A DNA stretch of 64,000 bases from an uncultured Prevotellaceae bacterium (GCA_900318205.1 ONJS01000001.1:110074-174073), one strand, 5' to 3'. Positions 1 through 8,736 are shown, numbered from the stretch's first letter. Notes: generated by a model not told the origin, from the letters alone. A program made the numbers and translations.

Positions 1-531
1 GGGCAGGATGGGAATGAGGGCCACCTCGATGGTCTTGGCAATGATGTCGCGGAACTCGTCGAAAGCCTTCTTGAGGTTGGACGATTCAAAGAAGGCAATA
101 CCCAAGCCCATGACGAATGCCGTAATCAAGGCACTCATCACGTCGAGCAGGGGCGGTATCTCGATGGTAAAGAAAGGCTGCAGTTCCTTGGCTGTAGCGA
201 CAGCCTCGGCAGCCTGTGCGCGGTCGATGAGCGACGGGAAGATACCGACACTGGTGAAATAACTCAGGAAACCCGAGAAGATGGTGTCGCCATAGGCAAT
301 CAGCGCCGTGATGAGGAGCAACTTGCCTGCCCCTTTTCCGATATCGGCGATGGCCGGGGTTACCAGTCCCACGATGATGAGCGGGATGAGGAACGACAGG
401 AAATGACTGAAGATGCTGTTGAAAGTAACGAAGCACCTTACTGCCCATTCAGGGAAAAACAGACCGCAAATGACACCAAGGATAATGGCGATGATAACGC
501 GCGGAAGTAGTGGTAATCTTTTAAGATTCAT
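1..531 (-). CDS. Dicarboxylate/amino acid:cation symporter, 3' end cut off
   Basis: The gene starts at ATG 531 and runs off the left edge, so only about 177 N-terminal residues are present; the family is usually 390-450 aa. The product starts MNLKRLPLLPRVIIAI and carries hydrophobic helices at about 11-27, 38-62 and 70-95. A periplasmic-loop-like stretch and another helix (about 127-147) follow. This matches the N-terminal half of the SDF family (PF00375), which imports glutamate, aspartate or C4-dicarboxylates with Na+ or H+. The substrate-binding hairpins lie in the missing C-terminal half, so the substrate cannot be assigned. It is transcribed leftward from a -7 box at 560-553, away from the next gene. 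The family call is confident; specificity is not. Confidence 0.85.
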   Translation of the reverse strand, partial: MNLKRLPLLPRVIIAIILGVICGLFFPEWAVRCFVTFNSIFSHFLSFLIPLIIVGLVTPAIADIGKGAGKLLLITALIAYGDTIFSGFLSYFTSVGIFPSLIDRAQAAEAVATAKELQPFFTIEIPPLLDVMSALITAFVMGLGIAFFESSNLKKAFDEFRDIIAKTIEVALIPILP

Positions 532-552
532 GTGATTTATTTTAATTTTGGG

Positions 553-560
553 CAAAGATA
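553..560 (-). promoter_or_regulatory. Bacteroidetes -7 box for the symporter gene
   Basis: TATCTTTG on the minus strand, 21 bases before the ATG at 531. It fits the TAnnTTTG consensus; no clear TTG element is seen at the -33 spacing. Confidence 0.6.
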
Positions 561-602
561 ATACTTTTATTGCTAAATTTGCGTTTTATTCTTGAGGAGT
601 TG

Positions 603-670
603 ACGGATATCACGGATATCACGGAAATAACGGGTTGAACGGATATCACGGGTAAAACGGATTGGACGGG
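603..670 (+). repeat. ACGG nonamer array
   Basis: Seven complete 9-bp units plus a partial eighth lie in register, each starting ACGG followed by five variable bases (ATATC, ATATC, AAATA, GTTGA, ATATC, GTAAA, ATTGG). The array lies between the divergent symporter and GNAT genes. Other copies are near 23507, 27437 and 36037, and inside lspA near 43206. Confidence 0.85.
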
Positions 671-694
671 AACTCAATTTTTTAATTGGAGAAG

Positions 695-1636
695 ATGATA
701 GAGATTGTGAAATATGATGGCTCGATGGCGGGCCAGTGGAACGAGATGGTGAGGAACAGCCGTAACGGGACGTTCCTGCATGAGCGCGGATATATGGATT
801 ATCACAGCGACCGTTTCACTGACTGCTCACTTGTGGCCCTGCGCGACGGGAAAATGTGTGCGCTGCTGCCTGCCAACATCGATGGGGACACGCTGTGGTC
901 ACACCGCGGCTTGACCTACGGCGCGTGGATTGTGCCACTGAAGCACTTTGACACGACGGTGATGGTCGAGGTGATGGATGCCGCCATCGCCTGGATGCGT
1001 GAGAACGGCATCCAGCGGTTTGTCTATAAACCCGTGCCACATATCTATCACCGTTACCCTTGCGAGGAGGACCTGTATGCGCTGTTCCGTCACGGGGCAT
1101 CGCTCATCGAGACCAACATCTCGACAACCATCGACCTGACATGCCCGATACCGCTGGACCGCGGCAACAAGAGCGGCGCCAATGCCGCCCGCAAAGCCGG
1201 CATCAAAGTCGGCGCGAGCGATGACTGGGAAGTTTACTGGCATCTGCTGTCGTCGCTGCTTGACGAACGGTACGGCACACGACCAGTGCACACGCTTGAT
1301 GAGATCAAACTGTTGCACGGACGTTTCCCCGAGAACATCAGACTCTATACCGCCACCCTCGACGGCGAATTGCTGGCAGGCGTGGTGATGTACTATTCCC
1401 AACCCGTCGCGCACTGCCAATACATCGGTGCATCGCCTCGCGGTAAAGACAGCAATGCTTTGACGCTGCTGTTTGATCATCTCATCAAGGAGAGCACACA
1501 GCAAGGCTACCGCTACTTTGACTTCGGTATCAGCAATGAGGATCATGGGCGCTACCTGAATGAGGGCCTCGTGCGGCAGAAGTGCCGCCTGGGCGGAAGG
1601 GGCATTGCCTATCATGTGATGGAAGTCAACATTTAG
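695..1636 (+). CDS. GNAT/FemAB-like N-acyltransferase
   Basis: A 313-aa protein of the GNAT_6/FemAB-like fold, predicted to transfer an acyl or aminoacyl group onto a sugar or peptide during envelope building. The N-terminal half (about 5-150) has the FemAB-like pattern with GTFLHERGYMDYHSDRF. The C-terminal half contains the acyl-CoA-binding-like segment around LDGELLAGVVMYY and a conserved-looking YRYFDFGISNEDHG. Start ATG 695 was chosen over an in-frame TTG at 686. The flippase gene follows 29 bases downstream on the same strand, which suggests joint work on an exported glycan. The substrate is not visible from sequence. No -7 box was recognised; the ACGG array occupies the upstream spacer. 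Confidence 0.7.
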   Translation: MIEIVKYDGSMAGQWNEMVRNSRNGTFLHERGYMDYHSDRFTDCSLVALRDGKMCALLPANIDGDTLWSHRGLTYGAWIVPLKHFDTTVMVEVMDAAIAWMRENGIQRFVYKPVPHIYHRYPCEEDLYALFRHGASLIETNISTTIDLTCPIPLDRGNKSGANAARKAGIKVGASDDWEVYWHLLSSLLDERYGTRPVHTLDEIKLLHGRFPENIRLYTATLDGELLAGVVMYYSQPVAHCQYIGASPRGKDSNALTLLFDHLIKESTQQGYRYFDFGISNEDHGRYLNEGLVRQKCRLGGRGIAYHVMEVNI

Positions 1637-1665
1637 AGCCTTATTTATTATAATGTGAAGATGTG

Positions 1666-3102
1666 ATGGCCGGTAAGCAGGGTAACATATCACGAATGGC
1701 GATGAAAGCAATGGGCCTGTTCGGAGGAGTCCAGGTGATGGGCATCCTGTGCTCTATTGTCCGCACCAAGCTGGTCGCCATGTGGATAGGTCCCGTGGGT
1801 ACCGGTCTGTTCGGCCTGTTCAACAATGCCCTGGAGATGATTTCCACTGGTACCAACCTAGGCATCCGCTCAAGCAGTGTGCGCGACATTTCACAAGCCA
1901 TGGAAGAACGCGACCCCAAACTGGTGTCACGGATGATTACCGTGGTGCGCAAGTGGTCGATGTGGCTGGGTCTTGCAGGAGCCTTGCTAACCTTGTCGCT
2001 GGCGCCAGTCTTGAGTAAGGCTACATTTGGCGACACGGAACACATTTGGGGATTTGTCGCCCTGAGCATCGCCGTGCTGCTACAGGCGTTGACCAATGGC
2101 GAATATGCCGTGCTGCAAGGTACTGCACGCCTGAAACGCCTTGCCAGCGTGACGCTGTGGGGCACTATCGTGGGTCTTGCGGTATCGGTGCCGCTGTTCT
2201 ACCTGCTGCGCGAACGTAGCATCGTGCCATCGATTCTGGCTTATGCCTTTGCGCTTGCCGCCTTTGCCTGGGTGTTCAGGAACCGCGAGTATGCGACAGC
2301 CGAGGTCACCTCACGTGAGACGTTTGACATCGGCAAGGGATTCGTGAGACTGGGCATTTTCATGACGTTAGGCAACTTTGCCAGCCAGCTGGCGACCTAT
2401 GCGTTCGGAGCGTGGCTCAACATCCATGCCGGCACAGGAGAGGTGGGACTGTATCAAGCGGGTTATACACTCATCAACAAATATACGGGACTGATACTCA
2501 CCGCGCTAGGCATGGAGTACTACCCTCGCCTAGCGAAGGTGGTTGAGAGCCGCAAGAGGCTGCGCGCCTATGTGTCGCAAGAGATCAACGTAGCCATCAC
2601 CATCATGGCCCCGATTGTAGCACTGTTCATCCTGCTGAGGGAGTTTGTGGTGTGGCTGCTCTACTCCCCCGAATACTACAGCATCCTACCCTATGTGTCA
2701 TGGGGCATGGTGGGAACCGTGCTGCGCACGCTGTCGTGGTGCCTGGCGTTTACCATCCTTGCCAAGGGCGACGGCAAGACGTACCTGTGGACCGAAGTCG
2801 CCAGCGCAATCATCAACCTGGTGCTGAACATCGCCTTCTTCAAGTGGTGGGGCCTCACGGGCCTGGGTATCGCGTTCCTGGTATCGTATCTCCTCTACAC
2901 GCTGATTGTCGCCGGCGTCTATTTCAAGTCATACCGCCTGACCTTGTCGCGAGCCAGTTTCTATAACATGCTGTGGACGATGGCTGTGTCGTGCTCGGTC
3001 CTGCTTGCCATGGAAACAGGGCAGATTGTCATTGCCGCCGTAATCACTGTCGTGAGTGTTGCCTTTGCTGGCCGACAGGTTATCGCCCTGTGGCGTCGCT
3101 AA
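1666..3102 (+). CDS. Oligosaccharide flippase (Wzx-like O-antigen translocase)
   Basis: A 478-aa polytopic membrane protein with about 12 predicted helices and few charged residues between them, typical of the MOP/polysaccharide-synthase (RfbX/Wzx) superfamily. These proteins flip undecaprenyl-linked oligosaccharides to the periplasmic face. Evidence includes the N-terminal MAMKAMGLFGGVQVMGILCS followed by IGPVGTGLFGLFNNALEM, and a late FKWWGLTGLGIAFLVSYLLYTL, all characteristic of this family. A GTG at 1663 immediately precedes the ATG at 1666; the ATG is preferred. It forms a probable two-gene unit with the upstream acyltransferase. No glycosyltransferase or polymerase is nearby, so the cargo (O-antigen, ECA-like or capsule) is open. 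Confidence 0.85.
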   Translation: MAGKQGNISRMAMKAMGLFGGVQVMGILCSIVRTKLVAMWIGPVGTGLFGLFNNALEMISTGTNLGIRSSSVRDISQAMEERDPKLVSRMITVVRKWSMWLGLAGALLTLSLAPVLSKATFGDTEHIWGFVALSIAVLLQALTNGEYAVLQGTARLKRLASVTLWGTIVGLAVSVPLFYLLRERSIVPSILAYAFALAAFAWVFRNREYATAEVTSRETFDIGKGFVRLGIFMTLGNFASQLATYAFGAWLNIHAGTGEVGLYQAGYTLINKYTGLILTALGMEYYPRLAKVVESRKRLRAYVSQEINVAITIMAPIVALFILLREFVVWLLYSPEYYSILPYVSWGMVGTVLRTLSWCLAFTILAKGDGKTYLWTEVASAIINLVLNIAFFKWWGLTGLGIAFLVSYLLYTLIVAGVYFKSYRLTLSRASFYNMLWTMAVSCSVLLAMETGQIVIAAVITVVSVAFAGRQVIALWRR

Positions 3103-3212
3103 TTGCAATATAATCGCACCGAAAACCATAGCAATGCCATCAACATCGGTTAATTTTATTAAAAAAAGCGCGATTTTATTAACAATGTGGTGGCTTGAAT
3201 TAAAATTATATT

Positions 3213-3220
3213 TATCTTTG
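3213..3220 (+). promoter_or_regulatory. -7 box and leader for greA
   Basis: TATCTTTG sits 102 bases ahead of the greA ATG. The leader contains a small inverted repeat (ATCTCA 3250-3255 with TGAGAT 3268-3273) but no T-tract terminator. Confidence 0.65.
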
Positions 3221-3322
3221 CAGCGTTGAAACCATAATAACAGCGAGGGATCTCACCAGCAAATAGTTGAGATTCTTCTCATTTTTTGAGACTTTAAAAA
3301 TTTAAAAGACACAGTATTTAGC

Positions 3323-3793
3323 ATGGCTATTACTTACATGACACAGGAAGGTTACGACAAAAAGATGGCGGAACTTTCCCATCTTGAGAACGTGGAACGT
3401 CCCGAGGTTGTTCGTGCCATTGTCGAGGCGCGTGACAAGGGCGACCTTTCAGAGAACGCAGAATATGATGCCGCCAAAGAGCGTCAAGGAATGCTCGAGG
3501 CTAAGATTGCAGAATTGAAGAGCCTGATCGCATCGGCCCGCATCATCGACGAGAGTAAGATCAGTACCGATGAGGTGCAGTTACTGACCAAGGTTACCAT
3601 CAAGAACCTGAAGAACAAGGCCACCATGACCTATACCATTGTTACCGAGACCGAAGCGAACCTGCGCGAGGGTAAGATCTCGATCACTACTCCTATTGCC
3701 AAAGGTCTGCTGGGCCACAAGGTTGGCGACAAGGTTGAGGTTCATGCCCCTGCCGGCCTGATGAAGTTTGAAATCCTGAAAATTGAAGTATAA
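3323..3793 (+). CDS. greA: Transcription elongation factor GreA
   Basis: A 156-aa protein of normal GreA length. It rescues backtracked RNA polymerase by stimulating transcript cleavage through the secondary channel. The N-terminal coiled coil (about 1-75) carries the acidic tip segment ARDKGDLSENAEYDAAKE, which contains the conserved D and E that act at the polymerase active site. The C-terminal FKBP-like domain (about 80-156) contains PIAKGLLGHKVGDKVEVHAP. It is transcribed from the -7 box at 3213 and is followed 8 bases later by the HIT gene, with a shared terminator at 4225. Confidence 0.97.
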   Translation: MAITYMTQEGYDKKMAELSHLENVERPEVVRAIVEARDKGDLSENAEYDAAKERQGMLEAKIAELKSLIASARIIDESKISTDEVQLLTKVTIKNLKNKATMTYTIVTETEANLREGKISITTPIAKGLLGHKVGDKVEVHAPAGLMKFEILKIEV

Positions 3794-3801
3794 TCAGCAT
3801 T

Positions 3802-4194
3802 ATGGCAACGATATTCAGTAAAATCGCCGCTGGCGAGATTCCTAGTTACAAGGTGGCCGAGGACGACCGTTACTTTGCCTTCCTCGACATCAATCCGATG
3901 GCCAAGGGTCACACCCTGGTAATCCCCAAGCACGAGGTGAACTATATGTTTGACCTCGATGAGGAAGAGTATGCCGGCCTGTGGGCATTTGCCCGCAAAG
4001 TGGCCATGGCACTGGAGCAGGCCGTTCCCTGCAAGCGCATCGGAATCGGTGTGCTGGGTCTTGAGGTGCCCCATTGCCACATCCACCTCGTTCCCTTGCA
4101 GAGCGAGAAGGATATGTCCTTCGGTGGCCCGAAGTTGAGCCTTCCCGCCGAGGAGATGCAGGCTATCGCCGCTGCTATCGCTGCGAAGCTGTAA
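3802..4194 (+). CDS. HIT-family (histidine triad) nucleotide-binding hydrolase
   Basis: A 130-aa protein of the Hint branch, which hydrolyses purine nucleoside phosphoramidates and related adenylated compounds. The family signature H-x-H-x-H is present as PHCHIHLVPL near residues 91-100. It is preceded by the usual nucleotide-pocket segment FAFLDINPMAKGHTLVIPK. The gene starts 8 bases after greA and lacks its own promoter, so the two are probably cotranscribed. The physiological substrate is unknown, as for most bacterial Hint proteins. Confidence 0.92.
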   Translation: MATIFSKIAAGEIPSYKVAEDDRYFAFLDINPMAKGHTLVIPKHEVNYMFDLDEEEYAGLWAFARKVAMALEQAVPCKRIGIGVLGLEVPHCHIHLVPLQSEKDMSFGGPKLSLPAEEMQAIAAAIAAKL

Positions 4195-4224
4195 GGAGAG
4201 AGAAGACTATTAAGAAGTTATGGT

Positions 4225-4272
4225 CAAGGTGCTTGACTTTCCCTGAGGGAAAGGTGAGCACCTTGATTTTTT
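4225..4272 (+). terminator. Rho-independent terminator of greA-HIT
   Basis: Outer stem CAAGGTGCT (4225-4233) pairs with AGCACCTTG (4257-4265), and inner stem CTTTCCCT pairs with AGGGAAAG. An ATTTTTT run follows. Confidence 0.9.
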
Positions 4273-4295
4273 AGGGATGGGGAAGGATAGGAGGT

Positions 4296-4334
4296 GATGG
4301 GGAGTGATGGGGAGTGATGGGGAATGATGGGAGG
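4296..4334 (+). repeat. GATGGGGAGT decamer array
   Basis: Three near-identical 10-bp units (GATGGGGAGT, GATGGGGAGT, GATGGGGAAT) and a partial fourth abut the palindrome at 4335. Confidence 0.75.
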
Positions 4335-4369
4335 GCCGTGACGGGAGTCACGGCATAGAGGGACCCTGA
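4335..4369 (+). repeat. Intergenic palindrome P1
   Basis: GCCGTGACGGGAGTCACGGC (8-bp stem, GGGA loop) followed by the tail ATAGAGGGACCCTGA. It is the type member of a family with 11 copies in the window. There is no T-tract, so it is unlikely to be a terminator. Confidence 0.85.
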
Positions 4370-4452
4370 GATGAGGGGGATGGGAGGTGGGGGTTTTCGT
4401 TAATAAAACTTATTGTGGGGGATGGGTGGCACGGGAATTGCGGGATTTTTTG

Positions 4453-4460
4453 TAACTTTG
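4453..4460 (+). promoter_or_regulatory. -7 box for parE operon
   Basis: TAACTTTG, 30 bases before the parE ATG at 4491. It lies inside an upstream in-frame extension, which argues that the extension is not translated. Confidence 0.65.
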
Positions 4461-4490
4461 CAAGTTAAAAACGCTGAATTTAGAATAAGA

Positions 4491-6482
4491 ATGTCACAAG
4501 ACAAGCAGAATCCAATCATAGAAGAGACCGCTGCGGATGCTGCACAGCAGCAGACGGGAGCGAGCGACTTTGGCGGTTATGACCGCCTGGTGACTCTCTC
4601 ACCTCGTGAGCACATCCGCCAGCGCCCTGGTATGTACATCGGCAAGTTGGGCGACGGTTCCCAGAACGATGATGGCGTGTATGTCCTCATCAAGGAAGTC
4701 ATCGACAACAGTATCGACGAGTTTAACACGGGTTATGCCAAGCCCACGATTGACATCGACGTGGCCGATGGTACGGTGAGCATCCGTGACTATGGCCGCG
4801 GCATCCCCCTGGACCAGGTCAAGGCCGCATCGTCGAAGATGAATACCGGAGCGAAGTATGACACACAGACCTATAAGCGGTCGGTGGGTCTGAACGGTGT
4901 GGGTATCAAGGCAGTGAATGCCTTGTCCACGGAGTTCTACATCCGTAGCGTGCGCGACGGCCAGTGCTCATCGGTGACCTATCACGAGGGCGTCGCCAAG
5001 GAAGAGAGCGGCATCATCGCTGCCCAGGAAGGCGAGGAAAACGGTACCCTGGTGCGCTTCACCCCCGATGCGAGCATCTTCAAGAACTATGCCTTCCGCG
5101 AGGACATCATCGAGCAGATGATCAAGAACTACTCTTACCTGAACACGGGTCTGACGCTCATGTTCAACGGCAAGAAGTACCACTCGCGGAACGGTCTTAG
5201 CGACCTAGTGAAGGAGAACATGACCAACGACCCCCTGTACCCGCTGATGCACTTCACGGGCGATGACATCGAGGTGGTAATCACCCATGCCGCCCAGTTG
5301 GGCGAGGAGTTCTACTCGTTTGTCAACGGCCAGCACACGACTCAGGGCGGCACTCACCAGAGCGCCTTCCGCGAGGCGTTGTCGAGGACCATCAAAGAGT
5401 TCTACGGCAAGAACTTCGAGTACAGTGACATCCGCAACGGTATCGTCGCTGCCATCAGCATCAAGGTCGAAGAACCCGTGTTTGAGTCCCAGACCAAGAT
5501 CAAGTTGGGCAGCAGCATCATGTGGAAAGACGGTCCCACCATCTACAAGTATATCAACGACTTCATCAAGCGCGAACTGGACAACTACCTACACAAGTCG
5601 CCAGAGACCGCCGAGGTGCTGCTGAAGAAAATCCAGGATAACGAGCGCGAACGCAAGGCCATCGCCGGCGTGAGCAAACAGGTGCGCGAGAACGTCAAGA
5701 AGGCTACCCTTCACAACGACAAGTTGCGTGACTGCCGCATCCACTTCAACGACTCACGAGCCCCGAAGGACAATGACCGTCGCGACGAGACCAGCATCTT
5801 CATTACTGAGGGTCTGAGCGCAAGCGGATCCATCACCAAGATCCGCGACGTGGAGACGCAAGCCGTCTTTTCGCTGCGTGGTAAGCCGTTGAACACCTAC
5901 GGTCTCGACCCCAAGAAGGTTATCGTCAATACGGAGTTTGCCATGCTGCAGTCGGCACTCAACATCGAGGACGGCATTGAAGGCCTGCGTTACAACAAGG
6001 TCATCATCGCCACCGATGCCGATGTTGACGGTATGCACATCCGCCTGCTGCTGTTGACCTACTTCCTGCAGTTCTGCCCCGAACTGATCAAGACAGGCCA
6101 CCTGTACATCCTGCAGACGCCGCTGTTCCGCGTGCTTAACAAGAAAGACGCCAAGCGCAAGAACCGCACCACCAAACGCGAGGCCAAGCCCCAGAAAGTA
6201 GAAACCTACTATTGCTACAGCGACGAGGAGCGGCTGACGGCGTTGAACAAACTGGGCGAGAACGCCGAGATCACCCGATTCAAAGGTCTTGGAGAGATTT
6301 CGCCTGACGAGTTCAAGGACTTCATCGGTCCTGATATGCGTCTTGACCGCGTGCAGCTGCGCAAGGAAGACTCGGTGAAGCAGATGCTCGCCTTCTTCAT
6401 GGGCAAGAACACCATGGAGCGCCAGGGATTCATTATTGACAACTTAGTTAACGAAGACGATGAAGACATCACAGTGCATTGA
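4491..6482 (+). CDS. parE: DNA topoisomerase IV subunit B (ParE)
   Basis: A 663-aa type IIA topoisomerase ATPase subunit. With ParC it decatenates daughter chromosomes. The GHKL ATPase domain is at the N-terminus ([10 protein letters not shown] with the catalytic Glu and Asn; [21 protein letters not shown]). A transducer domain follows. The TOPRIM domain has EGLSASGS and the metal-binding DADVDG, then [15 protein letters not shown] near the C-terminus. The family members are often annotated as gyrB-like, but the length and lack of the GyrB insertion favour ParE. An upstream in-frame ATG at 4413 was rejected because the promoter lies between it and 4491. Its last codons overlap coaD by 23 bases. 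Confidence 0.93.
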   Translation: MSQDKQNPIIEETAADAAQQQTGASDFGGYDRLVTLSPREHIRQRPGMYIGKLGDGSQNDDGVYVLIKEVIDNSIDEFNTGYAKPTIDIDVADGTVSIRDYGRGIPLDQVKAASSKMNTGAKYDTQTYKRSVGLNGVGIKAVNALSTEFYIRSVRDGQCSSVTYHEGVAKEESGIIAAQEGEENGTLVRFTPDASIFKNYAFREDIIEQMIKNYSYLNTGLTLMFNGKKYHSRNGLSDLVKENMTNDPLYPLMHFTGDDIEVVITHAAQLGEEFYSFVNGQHTTQGGTHQSAFREALSRTIKEFYGKNFEYSDIRNGIVAAISIKVEEPVFESQTKIKLGSSIMWKDGPTIYKYINDFIKRELDNYLHKSPETAEVLLKKIQDNERERKAIAGVSKQVRENVKKATLHNDKLRDCRIHFNDSRAPKDNDRRDETSIFITEGLSASGSITKIRDVETQAVFSLRGKPLNTYGLDPKKVIVNTEFAMLQSALNIEDGIEGLRYNKVIIATDADVDGMHIRLLLLTYFLQFCPELIKTGHLYILQTPLFRVLNKKDAKRKNRTTKREAKPQKVETYYCYSDEERLTALNKLGENAEITRFKGLGEISPDEFKDFIGPDMRLDRVQLRKEDSVKQMLAFFMGKNTMERQGFIIDNLVNEDDEDITVH

Positions 6483-6972
6483 GAATGAGAGAAAACGCGT
6501 AGCGATATTCCCGGGATCATTTGACCCGTTCACCCGTGGCCATGAATCAATCGTGAGGCGTGCGTTGCCGATGTTCGACCGGTTTGTCATCGCCATCGGA
6601 GTGAATGCCGACAAGCGTTCGTTTATGACGATGGAGCAGCGCAAGACATGGATTGAGCGCGTTTTCAAGAATGACCCCCAGGTGGAGGTTGTCACCTACA
6701 CCGGCATGACCGTTGACATCGCCAAGGAGGTTGGAGCACAGTTTATAGTGCGTGGCGTGCGCCTGATTCAAGACTTCGAGAACGAGAAACACCTTGCTGA
6801 GGTGAACCGCGACCTGAGCGGCATCGAGACCATCCTGCTGTATACCCTACCCGAGGACAGCCACATCAGCAGCAGTATCGTGAGGGAACTGTTCAAGTAT
6901 GGGCAAGACGTGAGCGCCTATCTGCCGAAGGGAGTGAAGCTGGAGGAGCTGGGAGTGAGGAGTGAGTTATAG
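6460..6972 (+). CDS. coaD: Phosphopantetheine adenylyltransferase
   Basis: A 170-aa enzyme that adenylylates 4'-phosphopantetheine to dephospho-CoA, the penultimate step of coenzyme A synthesis. It has the nucleotidyltransferase motif [17 protein letters not shown] (T/HxGH type, residues about 15-31) and the C-terminal ISSSIVREL. The start overlaps the parE 3' end by 23 bases, giving a slightly longer N-terminus ([13 protein letters not shown]) than usual; no better start lies downstream. The last residues (GVRSEL) and the TAG stop fall into a repetitive stretch: the stop codon is the TAG of the first TATAGTGAC unit. Confidence 0.95.
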   Translation: MKTSQCIENERKRVAIFPGSFDPFTRGHESIVRRALPMFDRFVIAIGVNADKRSFMTMEQRKTWIERVFKNDPQVEVVTYTGMTVDIAKEVGAQFIVRGVRLIQDFENEKHLAEVNRDLSGIETILLYTLPEDSHISSSIVRELFKYGQDVSAYLPKGVKLEELGVRSEL

Positions 6973-7010
6973 TGACTATAGTGGCTATAGTGACTATAGG
7001 AATTATAGGG
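6968..7010 (+). repeat. TATAG nonamer array after coaD
   Basis: Units TATAGTGAC, TATAGTGGC, TATAGTGAC, TATAGGAAT and a partial TATAGGG are in 9-bp register. The coaD stop codon is inside the first unit. A second array of the same kind lies after the next gene. Confidence 0.85.
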
Positions 7011-7039
7011 GGGATTTATTGAAAGATTAATATTTAAGA

Positions 7040-8671
7040 ATGAAGAAGATATTATTTGTTGTGACTATGGGGGCTGTGCTGTCATTCACGATGACGGCTC
7101 AGAGGGCGATGCCTCAGGCAATGCAGAAACTGCTGAATGCGGAATATGCCATCAACAGCCTGTATGTTGACTCGGTCAACGAGGATAAACTCATCGAGGA
7201 TGCCATCAGGGGCATGCTTGAGAGCCTTGACCCCCACTCTTCCTATACCGACGCCAAGGAGACAAAGGAGCTGGAGGAACCGCTGCAGGGTGAGTTCAGC
7301 GGCGTCGGCATCCAGTTCAACATGAGCAACGACACGCTCTATGTCATCCAGACCGTTCCTGGCGGCCCGAGCGAGCGCGTGGGTGTGCTTGCCGGAGACC
7401 GCATCATCTATGTGAACGACACGACTATCGCTGGCGTGAAGATGAAGAACAGCGATATCCAGAAACGCCTTCGCGGCAAGAAGGGGACTAATGTCACCAT
7501 CAAGGTGAAACGTCCTGGTGTGAAGGAACTGATCACCTTCCGCATCACCCGCGACAACATTCCCGTTCATAGCATCGACGCTAAGTACATGCTTGACGAA
7601 CGTACGGGCTACCTGCGTATCTCGCGCTTTGGTGCCAAGACTCACGAGGAGATGATGGAGGCGCTGAAAGAGCTGAGCAAGCAGGGCATGACCCAGCTCG
7701 TGATGGACCTGAGCGACAACGGCGGCGGCTACCTGAATGCCGCTATCGACATGTGCAACGAGTTCCTGGAGCGCGGCCAGCTGATGGTCTATACCGAGGG
7801 TGACAACTCGCCCCGCAACGAGGCCAACGCTAACGGCTGGGGCGATTATAAAGACCTCCACATGGTGGTGATCGTCAACCAGTACTCGGCCTCGGCAGCA
7901 GAGATTTTTGCCGGCGCCATGCAGGACTGGGACCGCGCCGTGGTTGTGGGTCGCAGGACCTTCGGTAAAGGTCTGGTACAACGGCCGTTCAAGTTTGAAG
8001 ACGGCTCAATGATGCGCCTGACGGTGGCACGCTACTACACGCCGAGCGGACGCTGCATCCAGAAGCCCTATCACCGTGGCGACAAGAAGGCCTACGAGCA
8101 CGAGTTGCTTGACCGCGCCAACGAGGGTGAATACTACTGCCTGGACAGCATCCAGTTTAACGACTCGCTGCGCTACACCACGCGACTCAATGGCCGCACG
8201 ATCTATGGTGGCGGCGGTGTGATGCCCGATGTGTATGTCCCCATCGACACCACCGAATACAGCACCTACTACCGCGACCTGAGCGCCAAGGGTATCATCA
8301 ACCAGTACACCATCAAGTACGTGGACAAGAACCGCAAGCCGATTTCCAAGCAATACAAGACGCTGAAGGACTTTGATAACGGTTTTGTGGTGACTGATGA
8401 GATGATGCGCGACTTTATCGCCATGGGTGAGCAAGACAGCATCAAATATGACGAGGAGAAGTATCGCCAGAGCGAGCAGTTGCTGAAGGACATCATCAAA
8501 GGTCTTATCGCACGAGGCGTGTATGGCGACTCGAGTGCCTATAACGTCATCATCAACCATCGTAACCGCGACCTGAAAGCCGCTATCGAAGTGCTGAACG
8601 ACCGGGAGCGCTACGACCGCCTGCTGCGCGAGGGTAACCCGGAGTATGAGAGGCTGGTGAAGAAGCTCTAG
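7040..8671 (+). CDS. S41-family C-terminal processing peptidase (CtpA/Prc-like)
   Basis: A 543-aa exported serine protease with an N-terminal signal peptide (about 1-20). A PDZ domain lies at about 80-160 (GEFSGVGIQF, VPGGPSERVGVLAGDRI). The S41 catalytic domain has STLVMDLSDNGGGYLNAA-like sequence near 220-235. The Ser/Lys dyad is visible as NQYSASAAEIFAGAM (Ser285) and RRTFGKGLVQ (Lys310), spaced 25 residues as in E. coli Prc. Such proteases trim or degrade periplasmic proteins from the C-terminus. The parE-coaD-S41 order supports one operon, although the TATAG array lies between coaD and this gene. Its own TAG stop again begins a repeat array. Confidence 0.92.
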   Translation: MKKILFVVTMGAVLSFTMTAQRAMPQAMQKLLNAEYAINSLYVDSVNEDKLIEDAIRGMLESLDPHSSYTDAKETKELEEPLQGEFSGVGIQFNMSNDTLYVIQTVPGGPSERVGVLAGDRIIYVNDTTIAGVKMKNSDIQKRLRGKKGTNVTIKVKRPGVKELITFRITRDNIPVHSIDAKYMLDERTGYLRISRFGAKTHEEMMEALKELSKQGMTQLVMDLSDNGGGYLNAAIDMCNEFLERGQLMVYTEGDNSPRNEANANGWGDYKDLHMVVIVNQYSASAAEIFAGAMQDWDRAVVVGRRTFGKGLVQRPFKFEDGSMMRLTVARYYTPSGRCIQKPYHRGDKKAYEHELLDRANEGEYYCLDSIQFNDSLRYTTRLNGRTIYGGGGVMPDVYVPIDTTEYSTYYRDLSAKGIINQYTIKYVDKNRKPISKQYKTLKDFDNGFVVTDEMMRDFIAMGEQDSIKYDEEKYRQSEQLLKDIIKGLIARGVYGDSSAYNVIINHRNRDLKAAIEVLNDRERYDRLLREGNPEYERLVKKL

Positions 8672-8715
8672 GTTTTAGGCTATAGTGACTATAGTTATTA
8701 TAGGGGCTATAGGAG
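8668..8715 (+). repeat. Mixed TTAG/TATAG array after the S41 gene
   Basis: CTAGGTT (containing the TAG stop) and TTAGGCT heptads run into nonamers TATAGTGAC, TATAGTTAT and TATAGGGGC. The same nonamer family flanks the 5' side of this gene. Confidence 0.75.
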
Positions 8716-8736
8716 TAATTGAGAGGTATTATTTTA

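Noticed and set aside
4335-4369. Palindrome family as simple transcription terminators
   Set aside because: No T-tract follows on either strand, and copies occur upstream as well as downstream of genes.
4413-4490. N-terminal extension of ParE from ATG 4413
   Set aside because: The -7 box TAACTTTG lies within it, so it would not be transcribed from that promoter.
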